From Synanceia verrucosa (taxonomy: Eukaryota > Chordata > Actinopteri > Perciformes > Synanceiidae), in assembly GCA_029721515.1 (NCBI GenBank), contig CM056550.1:12688857-12752856 (forward strand): DNA of 64,000 nt, read 5' to 3'. Made by a program: the position numbers and the translations under genes. Shown piece by piece: positions 32,347 to 44,560 of this stretch. The notes beneath the pieces are model-generated. The model made no database searches. It saw nothing but the letters and a program-made list of their open reading frames with translations, and was not told where the DNA came from. Position 1 is the stretch's first letter. Each line of letters opens with the position of its first letter.

Positions 32347-32348
<2 letters not shown>
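31717..32348 (+). mobile_element. Internally deleted Tc1/mariner derivative
   Basis: The left end CAGTGGTGGAAAAAAGTTTT is mirrored by the right end AACTTTTCCCACCACTG. Inside, QKLLQKYRRTNSLEDKPRSG, HLRVSS and ILIRMCRENRRMTS are the N-terminal helix-turn-helix part of a Tc1-type transposase; the catalytic part is missing, so it depends on another copy. The flanks are TG, not TA, with a TG/TA microsatellite beginning exactly at the right end. Confidence 0.8.

Positions 32349-32402
<54 letters not shown>
32347..32402. repeat. (TG)n(TA)n microsatellite at the Tc1 end
   Basis: It starts in the last bases of the Tc1 terminal repeat: ten TG then about sixteen TA units. Confidence 0.95.
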
Positions 32403-32405
<3 letters not shown>

Positions 32406-33840
32406 GTCGAAATATCAACAAAGCGGATGAAAAATCATGTCATCATATAAACAACAAAAGGGAACATAATGGACCAACTGCTTTAATAAAGACAACAGAA
32501 TTATAGCACAATAAATATAAATCTTTACTTTCTCGACAACTTGTCAGTCATTCATCTGAAAAATGTTTGGAGTTTGCTTACTAAATAGAATGATGGGATG
32601 CCTGACCTGACGCTACACCCAACCCCACCCACCACCACCATTGCATGAGCTCACTCACATGCAGAGTTTGGACTAACTTATTCATGACTCAGACCTGAAA
32701 TAGCATGACACCCATATTTGATAGGAAAATGTTCTCTTGGAATGGTCGTTGCTAGGGAAGAAAAAAAAAAAAACAACTAGAGAGAAGCCAGCCCATCTCT
32801 GAGGGAGGAGTGAACGAGAGCGAGAGCTGAGGTTGCACACCGGGCATGCATACATGTATGTAAATGACCTCATTTCAAGCAAGTCTTAAAAAACAATTTT
32901 AGCACAAATGGCTGCAGATGAATCAATATTCATAATTACATAATTATTTTTTATTTTATACATTGGTTCATGTCAAACTTTCGTTTCCCATAGGGACGAC
33001 ACTGTCCATACATGGTTTGTGTTATGATCAATTCATCAAATCCCGATTTAAACCCAGTTTGCATGAAATATAAAAATGTATGCGGTGTTGAGGAGATGGG
33101 TTTGTTTGTTTCGAATAATTATACCAGTGTTTTAAAATATTGCTTTATTGATGACGACAAGATACATTAAAAAAATGACCACACTGAAAGCATTTGATGC
33201 AACTTTTTCCCCCAATGCAGATCATAAAATTGAAATTGAATTAATATAGATATAAAAGAAAACTGTACAAACCACCTTTGATCAACCATGTAAACGTCTG
33301 AATCCACCCTCACACATGTATAGAATATGTTTTGTGCTGGAAGGAGACACATTTTGATTGCTAATCGTTGCATGCATTGGCTTGTATTTACGTTGTCCCA
33401 TTAAAAGATGATGCTAATGACTGCAAAATGGCCTATAGCCTATATGTTGCATGGATATTATTGGATTATGTGCTTCAGGTTGTTTTCTCACAGCCTGGTA
33501 GTAAACACCAGTAGTACCAGTCTCACTGGTAGTTATTAGTGGAAGCAGGGTGGTGTGTGTTGACTGAGTCAAAATGAATTAGTGTGTGTGTTTATGGTAA
33601 TGAAGGAACATGTCAACCAGTGCAACAGGGAGGCTCAGTGATGAGTTTTGGTTGTGTGGGTCCAACAAACACAAGGCTTTTATTAAGACTGTGACTGTTG
33701 CCTCTGTCCCTCATATCATTTTACAATCGGCTGTTGGTTTGCGCTTCGTGTTCACAATGTTCTGTCATTTTCTCCGTACAAACATGTTTAGCCCAACCAT
33801 GCAGTTCTTTCTGAACCTAAATATCGTGGATCACTCTACA
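32403..33840. other. No gene recognised
   Basis: AT-rich non-coding DNA. 32759-32774 is a poly-A tract. Confidence 0.4.
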
Positions 33841-34315
33841 TTGTCATGTTATGCTACATTGTTACACTACTTTGTCACCCTATGTTGTCACCCTACGTTG
33901 TCACACCATGTTGCTGTGCTACGTCGTCATGCTTCATTGTCATGTTACGTCATTATGCTACGTTGTTACGCTGCATTGTTATGCTAACTTGTTATGCTAC
34001 GTTGTTATGCTACATTGTTACACTACTTTGTCACCCTATGTTGTCACCCTACGCTGTCACACCATGTTGTTATGCTACGTCGTCACGCTTCGTTGTCATG
34101 TTACGTCATTATGCTACGTTGTTACACGTCATTGTCATGTTACGTTGTCATGCTACGTTGTCATGCTATGTTATCAAGATATGTCGTTACGTTATGTTGT
34201 TACGCTACATTGTTACGATGCATTGTTACGCTACATTGTTATGCTACGTTGTAATGTTACGTTGTTATGGTATGTTGTCACGTTTCGTTTTAAGGCTTCG
34301 TTGTCATGCTAAGGA
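33841..34315. repeat. 13-bp minisatellite with 156-bp higher-order duplication
   Basis: The units are TTGTTATGCTACG, TTGTCACCCTACG, TTGTCATGCTACG and similar, all 13 bp. 33861-33975 recurs at 34017-34130, offset by 156 bp (12 units), with few differences. Because 13 is not a multiple of three, a translation cycles through all frames and yields Cys/Val/Met-rich frames; these are not genes. Confidence 0.93.
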
Positions 34316-34490
34316 CTGTTTTGTTGTTTTTTGTGCTTAGCACAAAAAAAGTTGGCAAAAAAAGTCTGAGGTTACCTGACAAGACGGATTGATAGTCTCA
34401 ATACTTGTCAGCTGGTCCCTGTATGTAGGGCTATGAAGGAGTTAACATGGCAACTTGCTTCAGTGGTGTGTTGACTGTACTGGTGATGGT

Positions 34491-34503
34491 GGTGTGTGTG
34501 TGT

Positions 34504-34534
<31 letters not shown>

Positions 34535-34547
34535 GGGGGGGGGGGGT
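34491..34547. repeat. (TG)n microsatellite with a poly-G end
   Basis: TG units with one TATG interruption, then a run of 14 G. 34441-34490 is plain sequence. Confidence 0.95.
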
Positions 34548-34748
34548 TAAATGTGCTGAGGCAGACTACAACCACATGTAACCCTCACACATTTTTCTCT
34601 CGCCTGCAAACGTAGGAACACACCACATACCATGTAAATACAGTATACACTATGATGATGCAGATGCAAAGTTGTGCAACACATTAGAGATCAGTGAGTG
34701 TGTGACATACAAGCCACAATTTTACAAAGTTAATCATGCAAAACGATG

Positions 34749-34894
34749 CACGCACACACTCACACTCACACACACACACACACACACACAGAGGTGTACA
34801 GCTTGAGCATGGCAGCCTATAATATTCCCTCTGCACTACTGCGGGCCAAAGCAGCTCAGCCAACTCTGCCAACACACACACACACACACACACA
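34749..34894. repeat. Two (CA)n microsatellites
   Basis: CA tracts at 34749-34790 and 34871-34894, separated by 80 bp. Confidence 0.93.
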
Positions 34895-34999
34895 TCCTTA
34901 CACATTAACACCATTACACACCACCCCTCCCTCACTCTGCAGAGAAGGAAAAACGGAGGGAACAAAAGAAAAAGAAGAATAGATGCAGCAGCCCCAGTT

Positions 35000-35600
35000 C
35001 AACTGTTTTCATCTCTTTCTCTTACTCCTTTCCTCCCCCTCTTTTCTAAGGTGGCACAAGTGCCCTAAATTATATTTGGTTTTGACGGCTGTCTTGCCTC
35101 TTACCCCCCACGCGCACCACCTCCTCCTCCCTGATGCTCCCAGTGCAACTTAATGAAACCGGCTGGTATCACTGGCTCTTTACCATAAGCAACAACGAGC
35201 CAAGCTGCTCTGTGCATCTCTGCTCCTCCCTCTCTCATCTCGCCTCGTGTCCCTCGTTCCGGCTCCTCCGTCGGTTTTCCCACAAGTTGTTTGCAGCCTG
35301 TCGCCGTCCTCCACTACACAGTGTGTGACTGCAACACCAACATCCCTCCACCAGCTCACTTCCATCCCTCTCCCCCCTCCCTCTATTCTCTCTCTCTCCC
35401 TTTCCCCCCAGCCCTTACTCCTTCCTCTCTGCACTTGTCTCACCGGATTGAAAGCCTCTGTGCTACTGTACCTTGTGGTAATTTCCAGCTTTTTTCCCAC
35501 AACCCACTCCCAGCCTCTCCAGTGCTCTTCACCCAGGAACGCTGTAGGAGAAAGTCCGTCTCAGACTTGCTTCCCATCAAAACAGAGCTGGACTGGTGCT
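35000..35600 (+). promoter_or_regulatory. Candidate promoter and start of the 5' leader
   Basis: CT-rich and moderately CpG-bearing sequence lies upstream of the purine-rich leader. No strong TATA box is seen (AAATTATATTT near 35066 is weak). The transcription start cannot be placed from sequence. Open frames on both strands here (35247-35695) look compositional. Confidence 0.3.
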
Positions 35601-36281
35601 ACCCGGATCAAGAGACGAAGAAAAGCAAAGGGGAAGAGAGAGAGGGAGAGAGAGAGAGAAAGAGAGTGCTCAGGCTAAGAGGGGAAAGGCTTTAGTGTAT
35701 GTAAGTGAAAAAGAGACTGCATAGTGAAAGAAAAAGCAAAAGAGGAGGCAATAAAGGGTGGCAAGTTGGAGAAAAGGAGGAAGAAAAAGAAGCAAGAGAA
35801 GAAGAAGTCAAGAACAATAAGCGAGAAGAACGCCTCGCAGCACTTTCTCTCCTTGTTGTCTTCCTCTCTCTTTCTTCACCCCTTCGGCAAAGAAGCACAA
35901 GACGAGTTTTTCTGAGAGGTTCGGGGGGAGGAGAAGCAGCGTGAGAGCCTCAGTGGCGACTCTCACAGACAAAGTTACGCTTCAGAAGAGTCAGCGGGGA
36001 AGGAAGAGCGGCTCTTCAAGGGCTCGGCTGCAAAACCAAAAACACAGGGGCAATTAGCCGGCCGTCAGATAACAGTGAGCAGAGCAAAAAAAAAACAAAA
36101 GTGACTGAAAGAAGACGATCAGTGCAGAACAGGACAGATGTACTGAAAAAAAAAAACACACCAACAACAAAGAGACAGAAAAAGAGGAAGAACGCTGGCC
36201 TCTCCGGTGTCCTTGCATATCCCTGTCCTCCACTCCCTGGTATCCTGTCCCCTCTCAGCTGAGATGATGATGTATTTCTGG
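35600..36281 (+). CDS. Candidate first exon: purine-rich leader and MMMYFW start (partial)
   Basis: A leader rich in AGAGAG and GAAGAAAA words ends in CAGCTGAGATGATGATG. From 36264 the codons are ATG ATG ATG TAT TTC TGG, ending exactly at TGG|GTGAGT at 36281/36282, a near-perfect splice donor in phase 0. A short hydrophobic start split from the rest of a signal peptide by a first intron is usual for secreted or membrane proteins of vertebrates. No in-frame continuation of use exists past the donor. I do not recognise the gene, and the rest would lie beyond 64000 or in exons I cannot see. The leader contains upstream ATGs. An alternative is a chance donor in a repetitive purine tract. Confidence 0.4.
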
Positions 36282-36655
36282 GTGAGTACTGGGGCCCTGA
36301 ACGCTACCGAGGCACTGTGTTTACTGTGTACTTAGTGATCCGATCATGTTGTTATCATGTCATATGAGGAAGTGTGTTGCAAAGGAATTCTTTGATCTGC
36401 TGCCTGTGTGTGTCAGAGAGAGAGGGTGAGTAAAGAGAGGGCGTTCAGGTTTATATCATTTCCTACTCACTCTGCCCTCAATGACCCAGCGTTTTTTTGT
36501 TTTTTTTTCATTGGCATTGATAAAGTACACCACAGTGATACGTTCCCTCTCCACTGCTGTACTAAGCAAGAGCATGATGTCTTGTTTTACGAGTGTGACC
36601 TTAGATTTTATTTTAGATTAAACAGTATAAACTACACTTATCCGTGGTAACAATT

Positions 36656-37055
36656 AGGGATGGGAAAAATATCAACATGGCGATATATCGGGATATTTTA
36701 CCTTCGGATATACTACTGATTTTTGCTTTCTTAATATTGATTTCTTTTTTTAAAAAAGTAATGTTTTGGGCTGTTCAGTACATTTATATGTGTGCATATA
36801 TTGTATTTGCAGTGTACACTTTGTTTTACTTTGCTGTCATTCATTTGAAATTGATAATGATTTGTAATTCCTGTGAAATGGATTCAGTGCAGTCATTTTG
36901 GAATTTCTTCAGAGACACAAACATTGTGATGAATCGTAGATGAAATTTCTTGCAATAAATCGATTATCTTAGAATCGCTATATCGCAATATTATCATTAT
37001 CGTGGGCAAAATATTGAGATAGTATCGTATCGTGAGATACTTGGTGATACCCAGC
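36656..37055. mobile_element. hAT-like MITE
   Basis: TTAGGGATGGGAAAAATATC at the left; at the right TATCGTATCGTGAGATACTT, then GTGATACCCAGCCTGA, which inverts to TCAGGCTGGGTATCAC. ATCG/CGAT words are dense near both ends. A related mini copy is at 56468-56553. Confidence 0.55.
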
Positions 37056-37785
37056 CTGAGTAACAATGGGTTTTTTTGGATGAATTGTCAGAAACACTTT
37101 AACACAGCAATGTAGGTTTAGGATTTTTACCATCCAGCAGTTTGGGAGATTTGTTTTCGGAACATGTAAATGAAATTTAGAGATTCAGACAGCATTGTGA
37201 AGGTATTTCTAACACTGTAAGCAGTAAGTATGATGTGATGTCGGCTTTGAAGTGGTCAGAGTACCTCAAAGTTAACATGTGTGGATCCTAGAGTATTAGC
37301 AAGAGACTGTCTCTGACTGCAGTGCAAAAGTCCCATACTTTTACCTTGAAAAAGATACACAACAATTTAAAATACTTGAGGTGCTATGAAAACACATTGC
37401 TTGACACTCATATATTTGAGTTTTAGCATTATAGATCCTGAAAATCCAATGTTTTCATACTGTTATGTGTATGCTGCTTTAGCTATACCGCTGCATAATG
37501 CATCAGATTTTGAGTATTAAACTGCATATTATTATATAAGGTTGTTTCCATACCACCTCAAGAATTCATAAATGTACTTTCTCAGTACGATGAGGACTTG
37601 GTTTTGCAGTTTTACAGCAACCGAATATCAAGGAACAAAAACTCACAATATTTGTGGTAGTTTTTTTTTTTCTTTTAAATGTATTCGTCACACCAGACAT
37701 GGATGATTACAGTCACAAGAATACATACAATACTATCAAGCATAACATTATATTCATTTAAGGCATCAAGTGAACATGTAGTCCT
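37056..37785. other. No gene recognised
   Basis: AT-rich DNA in the presumed intron. Confidence 0.4.
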
Positions 37786-38075
37786 CAGAGTTGATGTTAG
37801 AAGCAGGATCAGGATTTTTCAGGAGTTTGACACCAAGAAGCAAACAGTGATGTCTAGAGGACTGGATCAGAGCATCTCCAGAACTGCAGCTCTGGTGGGC
37901 TGTTTCTGGTCTGCAGTGGTCAGGATCTATCAAAAGTGGTCCAAAGAAGGACCAGTGGTGAACCAGAGACAGGGTCATGAGAGGACAAGGATCACTGAGT
38001 GAAGGCTGGTCCTGGTGGTCTGATCCAACAGAGCAGAGAAATTAATGCTGCTGAAGATGTTGGTTTTGTATTTGT
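37786..38075 (+). pseudogene. Tc1-type transposase N-terminal fragment
   Basis: MSRGLDQSISRTAALVGC, SAVVRIYQKWSKEGPVV and NQRQGHERTRITE match the helix-turn-helix region of a different fish Tc1 transposase (SRGLDQS...AALVGCSR...IYQKWSKEG). A stop follows ITE. The catalytic part and inverted repeats were not found, so this is a relic. Confidence 0.7.
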
Positions 38076-38783
38076 TATGAAAAATTCCATATAATCTTAT
38101 TTCCATATGTATTCTGTGTTTTGTTAGCACCTTGTTAGTACCTTATTTGAAAAACTCCAGCCAGTGTATCCTTCTGATTCTGGGTCGTTTGAATGTTTTT
38201 ACTGTTGAGGACGAAGAGGAAACAGCCTTTTTTTACTCTTGACCTGACAAAGCTTGTTCTCTTGAGTTATGAACCTGAGATGTCTCAATACTGAGCAGTA
38301 TTTAAAAAAAGCTAACTGAATACTTGCATGTTCCTATCCAAAAACAGAAGAAAGCTGCATGATGAAAAAGAGAGGCCAGATGTTTCCATCTTGCAAAACA
38401 AAAGCCTTGACTGTCATTTTATGACCATGCATACGACGAAATTAGGAGCACTGCTCCACGTGCTGCTTCGTCAAATGTAAAAAAATAGTCAGGTTAAAAA
38501 TAAAATACAAATACAAAAATTTTTCTAAGAAATAATATACTGCTTTCAGTAGTAATGCTAAAACAGTTTTTGCTACAAAAAAGTAAAATGGTTATTGTAC
38601 ATATTTAGAACTGGAATGTTGCACATGAATCAAAAAGAACAATAAAGAGTCATCTGGACTTGCTTGAGGTTTGTTGAAGACGTCTCACTTATAGTCCTGT
38701 TCGAGCAGAAAACAACAGAAACCACAGTGTCGTTAGTTATCATCAATGTGGGACTCGCTGTCCACCCACCCTTATGAGAGCCA

Positions 38784-39457
38784 TTAAAGGGACGCTATTT
38801 AGTTTTTTAAGTAATTTATGATCTCAGATCAACGTCTTCATTCATAAATAGATTCTCATTGGTGTAAAATAACAACAATCTGACTTATCCTCCTGGGTGA
38901 AGAATCAGTTATCTGTCTTTACATAGAGCTCATACGGAGGCTTCCATGTCTTTTCGGTCTATCAAAAACTACGGACTGCAGAGAGGGACATAAAGCACTA
39001 TCTGCTAGTACCCATAGGACAAAATTTCCGCATTTTGATTCACTTTTCACAGAGAAGCAAGGTGGAGACGCTGGTTTTACTTACCCAGCATGAAACTAAA
39101 ACCTGCACTGCACTTTTGGTCATAATACAAGACTACTTATGCCGCGCCGAATCCTCATCGCCAAAGAAGTGTAAAAGGGCCATAAAATGACCGGAGCTCT
39201 GGGCCGGGGAGTAGCCGCGCCCCATGCCCGGCCACGGCTGGCTAGGGCCCACCGGGGAGTCCTGTGGACCGGAGGAGGGCTGTGGAGGTCCATGGAAAAA
39301 CGACTGGAGCTCCAGGCCGGGGGCTGGGGATCCAAGGTGATAGTGGCCGCCCAGGAGTTGACCCATTCCGCTTACCGTAGTTCCAACCATGTTGCAATGC
39401 ATGCAAAGTCGAATTTAACCACTAGATGGGAGAAAAAATTACATCGTGTCCATTTAA
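38784..39457. mobile_element. TTAA-flanked MITE, unrelated to the main family (674 bp)
   Basis: The left end TTAAAGGGACGCTATTTAG and the right end inverted, TTAAATGGACACGATGTAA, form imperfect repeats followed by TTTTTT. TTAA at both ends fits a Kolobok- or piggyBac-type target. The middle (39145-39350) is GC-rich with GGCCGGGG and CCCGGCC words. CCACTAGATGGGAG near the right end is known to me from fish repeats. Confidence 0.6.
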
Positions 39458-39479
39458 GGTGATCTGCACTCTGGTGTGA

Positions 39480-40000
39480 ATGGATACTGTGGTTCCTGGG
39501 GATGGAGGTCAATACTGAGTTGTAAGTGGCTGATAGATGGTATCGTAGTCCTCCTCTGTTTAGAGATCTGTCCTCCAGTTTGACAAAAATGGCTTCATTC
39601 ACTCCGCTCTGTCTAAAACCTGAACATTACTGTCCTCAAAGGAGTGTCTTCAGGTGTCTTTCAGGTGCAGGTGAACTGCTGAGTCTTGTCTCTCCTGTGT
39701 TCAGCTTGTGGAGTCACTGCTTTGCTCGCTGCACTGGACAGCGTACACTACATTACTCTGTGCCGTGGGGATTTTGTCCTTTGGGTGAAAAATGTTGCAC
39801 ATGGAAGTGGTATTATTGCACATAGAATTGGAATGGAGTTATTGCACATTGTTGATAACCTATTGCACAGAAAGATGTATTTATAGAATATAATACATAG
39901 CAAAGATATGATATGTATCTATAAGATAGATATATAACAGCATCATAACAATAATATAAAAATAATAATAATAATTTGAAAAGTAATAACCTGTTGAGAT
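39480..40000. repeat. Possible LINE 3' region
   Basis: 39780-39875 contains TATTGCACAT, ATTGCACATTG and TATTGCACAGA in succession, similar to 3' regions of fish L2-like elements. No coding motif is seen. Confidence 0.3.
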
Positions 40001-41170
40001 AAAGGATAGAAGAGGTCATTTCATGGTCTCCTTCATTTTTGCTCACATAGCTGACAAAGTCTTCCCTGGTCATCAATACAACATAACATGTTTACAAGAG
40101 ACGATCCTATTTGAAATGATGTCATTAAAAATAAGATTAAAAAAAGGGGTAAATATGATCTGAAATATTTCATGGAGACAAAACAGCTGATATGCAGCAA
40201 ATGCACTATATAGCATCTGTATTGCCATCATGACAGGTGTCACACATTTGCTTGTATTTCTGATTTCAAACTTTTTTTAATAATGTGTATGATGCTTGTT
40301 GTATGACGCTGCATTACTTTTAATAACATCTGTCACCATGCTGGGTGGGAACTTCACAGATTAAACTGTGAGAAGAAGTCAGTTCAGTGGCAGCTTCTGA
40401 CGCCTCGTGTCTCTTTAGTTTTTTTTATTTTTAATCAAAGGCGACAGAGGTCCAGTCTGTTTGATTTATTAAACTAAATATTAATTTGGAAAACAGGCTT
40501 GTATAATTATAACTGTCACCCACAGCAAATACAGTCAGCTTTCCAAGTTCTAAATCTCTAAAACAAAATCAAAACAAGCCCATTAATGAGATGCTTCAGA
40601 GAGACGTGGTGATGATAACAGTGATTAATTGTTTGTTTTTTTCTTTTAAAGCACGGCACCATCACATGACAGTTTGTCAAAGCGAAATTTCACAGAGTGA
40701 TGCTCATATTATTGTTGTGTCAGTTTACATTTTAGGTGAGACATTTATTGATCATGCAGCAGATCAATGTCTTTTCAGACATGAATATGTAATAGTAAAG
40801 GAAAAATATGTAACACTGACAGCTAGCATTGAAAATGGGTGATGATGTGATCCAAATTCAAAACACTGAAATCTAGAATGACTATTTAAATCCCATTTTC
40901 TCACGCAGCTTTTTGCTGTTGCAGAAATAATTTGTTCAGATTATTATCGTGGTTGTATATCTACATATATAACATGATCGACTAAACTGACATGAGGATA
41001 TGATCTTAGGGTTGCTCATTTATAGTTTTTCCTTCTTTTATGCTTCAGTGTGAAAACAATTTTCGGGTTGTCTTTTTGTCTTGGAGGGAATTTCTTCAAA
41101 TTTGGTACAGTGATTAGTGAGTGGCAAGTGGTAATCAGTGTTTAAATTTAGCATATTACTGTCATCAGTA
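40001..41170. other. No gene recognised
   Basis: AT-rich non-coding DNA. Confidence 0.4.
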
Positions 41171-41722
41171 AGGAGCTTTACTTTGAAATTATCTGGTGTC
41201 TGTCCTCCTTTTATTACAATTAGTTGCTTTACTTTGAAATTGTCTGGTGTCTGTCCTCCTTTTATTACAATAAGGAGCTTTACTTTGAAATTGTCTGGTG
41301 TCTGTCCTCATTGTATCATAATCAGGAGCTTTACTTTGAAATTATCTGGTGTCTGCCTTCCTTTTATCACAATAAGGAGCTTTTCTTTGAAATTATCTGG
41401 TGTCTGTTCTCCTTTTATTACAATAAGGAGCTTTACTTCGAAATGATCTGGTGTCTGTCCTCCTTTTATTACAATCAGGAGTTTTACTTTGAAATTATCA
41501 GGTGTCTGTCCTCCTTTTATTAAAATAAGGAGCTTTACTTTGAAATTAGTTGGTGTCTGTCCTTTTATTACAATAAGGAGCTTTACTTTGAAATGATCTG
41601 GTGTCTGTCCTCCTTTTATTACAATCAGGAGCTTTACTTTGAAATTACCTGCTGTCTGTCCTCCTTTTATTACAATAAGGAGCTTTACTTTGAAATTATC
41701 TGGTGTCTGTCCTCCTTCTATT
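41171..41722. repeat. 51-bp minisatellite, about eleven units (reverse of 19991-20250)
   Basis: Units read GGAGCTTTACTTTGAAATTA then TCTGGTGTCTGTCCTCCTTT then TATTACAATAA. This is the reverse complement of the first array's unit with small changes. One unit near 41550-41575 is shortened (TCCTTTTATTAC). Frames on both strands stay open because the unit is 51 bp. Confidence 0.93.
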
Positions 41723-44555
41723 TTGTGCAAATGAGGTTTTATTTGAAAGTATTGGGTAATTGAGTAATCCTAAAGTAATGTAACCTTCAGCAGGGAGTAA
41801 CTTGATGTAGTAAAGTGAGGCATTGCGTTTTTGTAATTCATTACATTTTTGAGTAATTATCTCAACACTGACGGTAACAGACACATTTTTTGCTTTAACC
41901 TCTCAGTGTTAAGTAAATGAGTATTGCATAATACTGTATAATATCATTAGAACAATGACGCCAACTGTGTTTAGATTGGTTCCATAAAAGCCTCTGGGTA
42001 CGATCTCCTGAGAAAATGAGGACTACTTTTTTCACCACAGCGAAAGTGCGTTTTTTTACATTTACATTCCCGGTATTTACCTCTGTTGTAAATCCATACT
42101 CATATTCATATTTGTATTTGTATGTAAGGCATTTTTTTACCTAGTTTTATACTTATTTTTGCATTTACATTCCAAGATTTATATACTTATTTTTCATACT
42201 TATTTGTCACTGTTATACTTATACTATCCTTGTGCACTGAAAAAGGGAGAAGCTTTATTATTTCATTGTACAATGATAATGACAATAAAGGGCATTCTAT
42301 CTATCTATTATCACATAATCAATCAGAGACTTCATATTTTGTTTTGAGAGGGTTTTTTTCATATCTTACATGCATTTATCAGGGTTAAACATGGTGTTGA
42401 TGAGCTGCTCCATCACACTGTGAGTACATGTGAGTGTTTCTGCAGTGTCTTTCATGGGAGTTGGGCCTAGACAGGAGAGTCAGATAAAAGTGCGTACAAG
42501 AGGTTTTTTTATTGATGTGCAGCATGGAGCAATACAGCATGTACTGACCTTGGCCTGATGAAGCTCACTGCAGAGCTACAGGAGGTTTCTTGCATGTTCT
42601 CCCTGGCTGTCTGGAGTGCAGGGATGCCCATCGAGTCAAGAGAGTGTTTCCAAGCTGTCCGTGCTGTTTGGACTGCTGAAGTGGGCTGTTGTGTTTTGTT
42701 TAACAGCAGACCTTCAGGCTTCAGCTCATCGATTTACCTACTAGCTTTGCATTGTGATTCAATATAGCTTTCGAGTTTTCCCAAGTTTCGGAGCTTAAAA
42801 CTCAACACAGTGCATTGTGGTAAGCAACTCTGAATGGAAATTCTCATAGCCTCAGGCTCACTTTACCCTATTTAGCGTGACACCGCTGTGTTCGGTGTGC
42901 AGTAATTGCTTTAAGAGTTCTAATTGTAAGCAAGCAGCCATCGCAGGGCGAAGCTGCCGAAACAATGTTCACACCACATTGGTTGAAAAATGCAAAAAGC
43001 TGCTGTTCAAGCAGTCATGCTCCTCTCCCCTGATCCGCCCACGCCATGCTGCCTTTAACTGGCTCTTGGCAAAAGAACATCTGCCTTTCTATAAATGATG
43101 TTAATTTGGTTTGGTGTGACAGTTTTTTCCACGCCGATGCTGCCAACAACGGGGTTTGTATACCCATAAATGATGACAGCAATAAAACCTTCCTACTGTA
43201 AAAAAAAGAAGTGAGGAGTAAAAGAGAAGAAGTCTTCGCCTCCTCCGTCACTTTGTTCATTGGTCGCCCTCCTCCTCCTCTTTTCCGTCTTTCAGGCCTT
43301 CTTTCTCACTTATTGTGTCCGTGCCTCTCTCGGTCCGATGTGATGTGCAGTAGCCTGGTTAATGATGGGGAGTCTGTTACTGGTGGCTGTCTGCAGATAT
43401 GAAGCAAGCAGGGGGCTTTGATAGCGAGGCAGCAGCCTGTGCAGTTGACATTACCGATTCCTCTTCATCACTGCTGCGTACCTACTCTCTCTCCTTCTTA
43501 TACTGTAAATACACACATACACACACAGCTGCAGATCCATGCATGCATATGTGTGCCATGCTTATCACACACTGAACACGCTAAACTGAAAACATCTCTA
43601 TTGTTAAATGTATTATTCAGGCTAACACATGATGAGCTAGTTGTGCTGCAGTGCTTCGGTGCGCACGCACACACACACACACACGCACAGTGATCTCCTT
43701 GATGCCGCTCTGACAACGGTAACAGAGTTAAAGTACTTCCATCTGTCTCTTCAGAGACTCTCGGCAAGAACAAAGACCTCCGACGTGAGGGATGTGAGAA
43801 TGATAACAGGAACTGGAAGATAGGAAAGAAAACAACTAGCCAGAAGTAATGAACAAGTCTTGCAGGTGGAGGAAAAGAAAAAGAGAAAGAAAGCCTGAAA
43901 GCTGGAGGCTCGGGTCAGGATTCTGGTGCTTAGCAGAGACAAAGCAAGGGCAGAAGGGGACAGGTGATGAAGGGTCAATAGTGTTAATTATTCATGCTTT
44001 ACATGGAGGGATGGAGCTGGAGGGACGAAGAAAAGCGGGAAAGAAAGAGCAGAGAGGAGGTAAGCGGCTGCCTCCTCCCTCCTCTCTGCTCTCCTCAGTG
44101 CGTCTGTAAGCTGATAAATAATTGAGTGTGCCGAGCAGGGGACTGCATGGTTTAGAGGAGGAGAGAGAGGGACGCCTGCTGGGGTGCTCGACAGTGAAAT
44201 GAGGACCTGCTCCAGAATAGAGATGGCATCCTTTAAACTCCTCTTCTTCTTCTGCTTGTCTCGGTTTTGATCTCCTCAGTCGTTCTTTCTCAGCTCAAAT
44301 GCTCTGATCTGAGGGTGTTTGGGATGGAGCCCTGCTTGATCCCGCCATTGTATATACTGTGCTGGATTTAGGGTTTAAGGTTAACTCTCCAATCACTCTC
44401 TTTCTAGAGAGGAGCGGGTAGTTTAGCTAGGGCTGATCAATTTGAACTTATTAGTGCACTGCCCAGTGTCAGGTGTTTACTGCCGCTGCCCTAAATTAAC
44501 AGTATTACTGATATATTGGTCAATATTGGTCATATGAAAAATATGTTCTCGGTTT
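41723..44555. other. No gene; LINE-tail patch and microsatellite
   Basis: 42195-42310 (TTGTGCACTGAAAAAGGGAG, ACAATGATAATGACAATAAA, GGGCATTC then TCTATCTAT) is an L2-type 3' tail. 43665-43688 is a (CA)n tract. 43860-44090 is purine-rich. No coding sequence is recognised. Confidence 0.4.
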
Positions 44556-44560
44556 AGCCT

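Noticed and set aside
33846..34340. Cys/Val/Met-rich frames of 150-164 residues, superficially like membrane proteins
   Set aside because: The 13-bp tandem repeat generates them in several frames at once.
35101..35944. Frames of 106-143 residues within the leader region
   Set aside because: Purine/pyrimidine-biased sequence; frames overlap on both strands and have no domains.
41138..41730. 100-140-residue repeat proteins on both strands
   Set aside because: Same minisatellite in reverse; both strands are open, which argues against coding.
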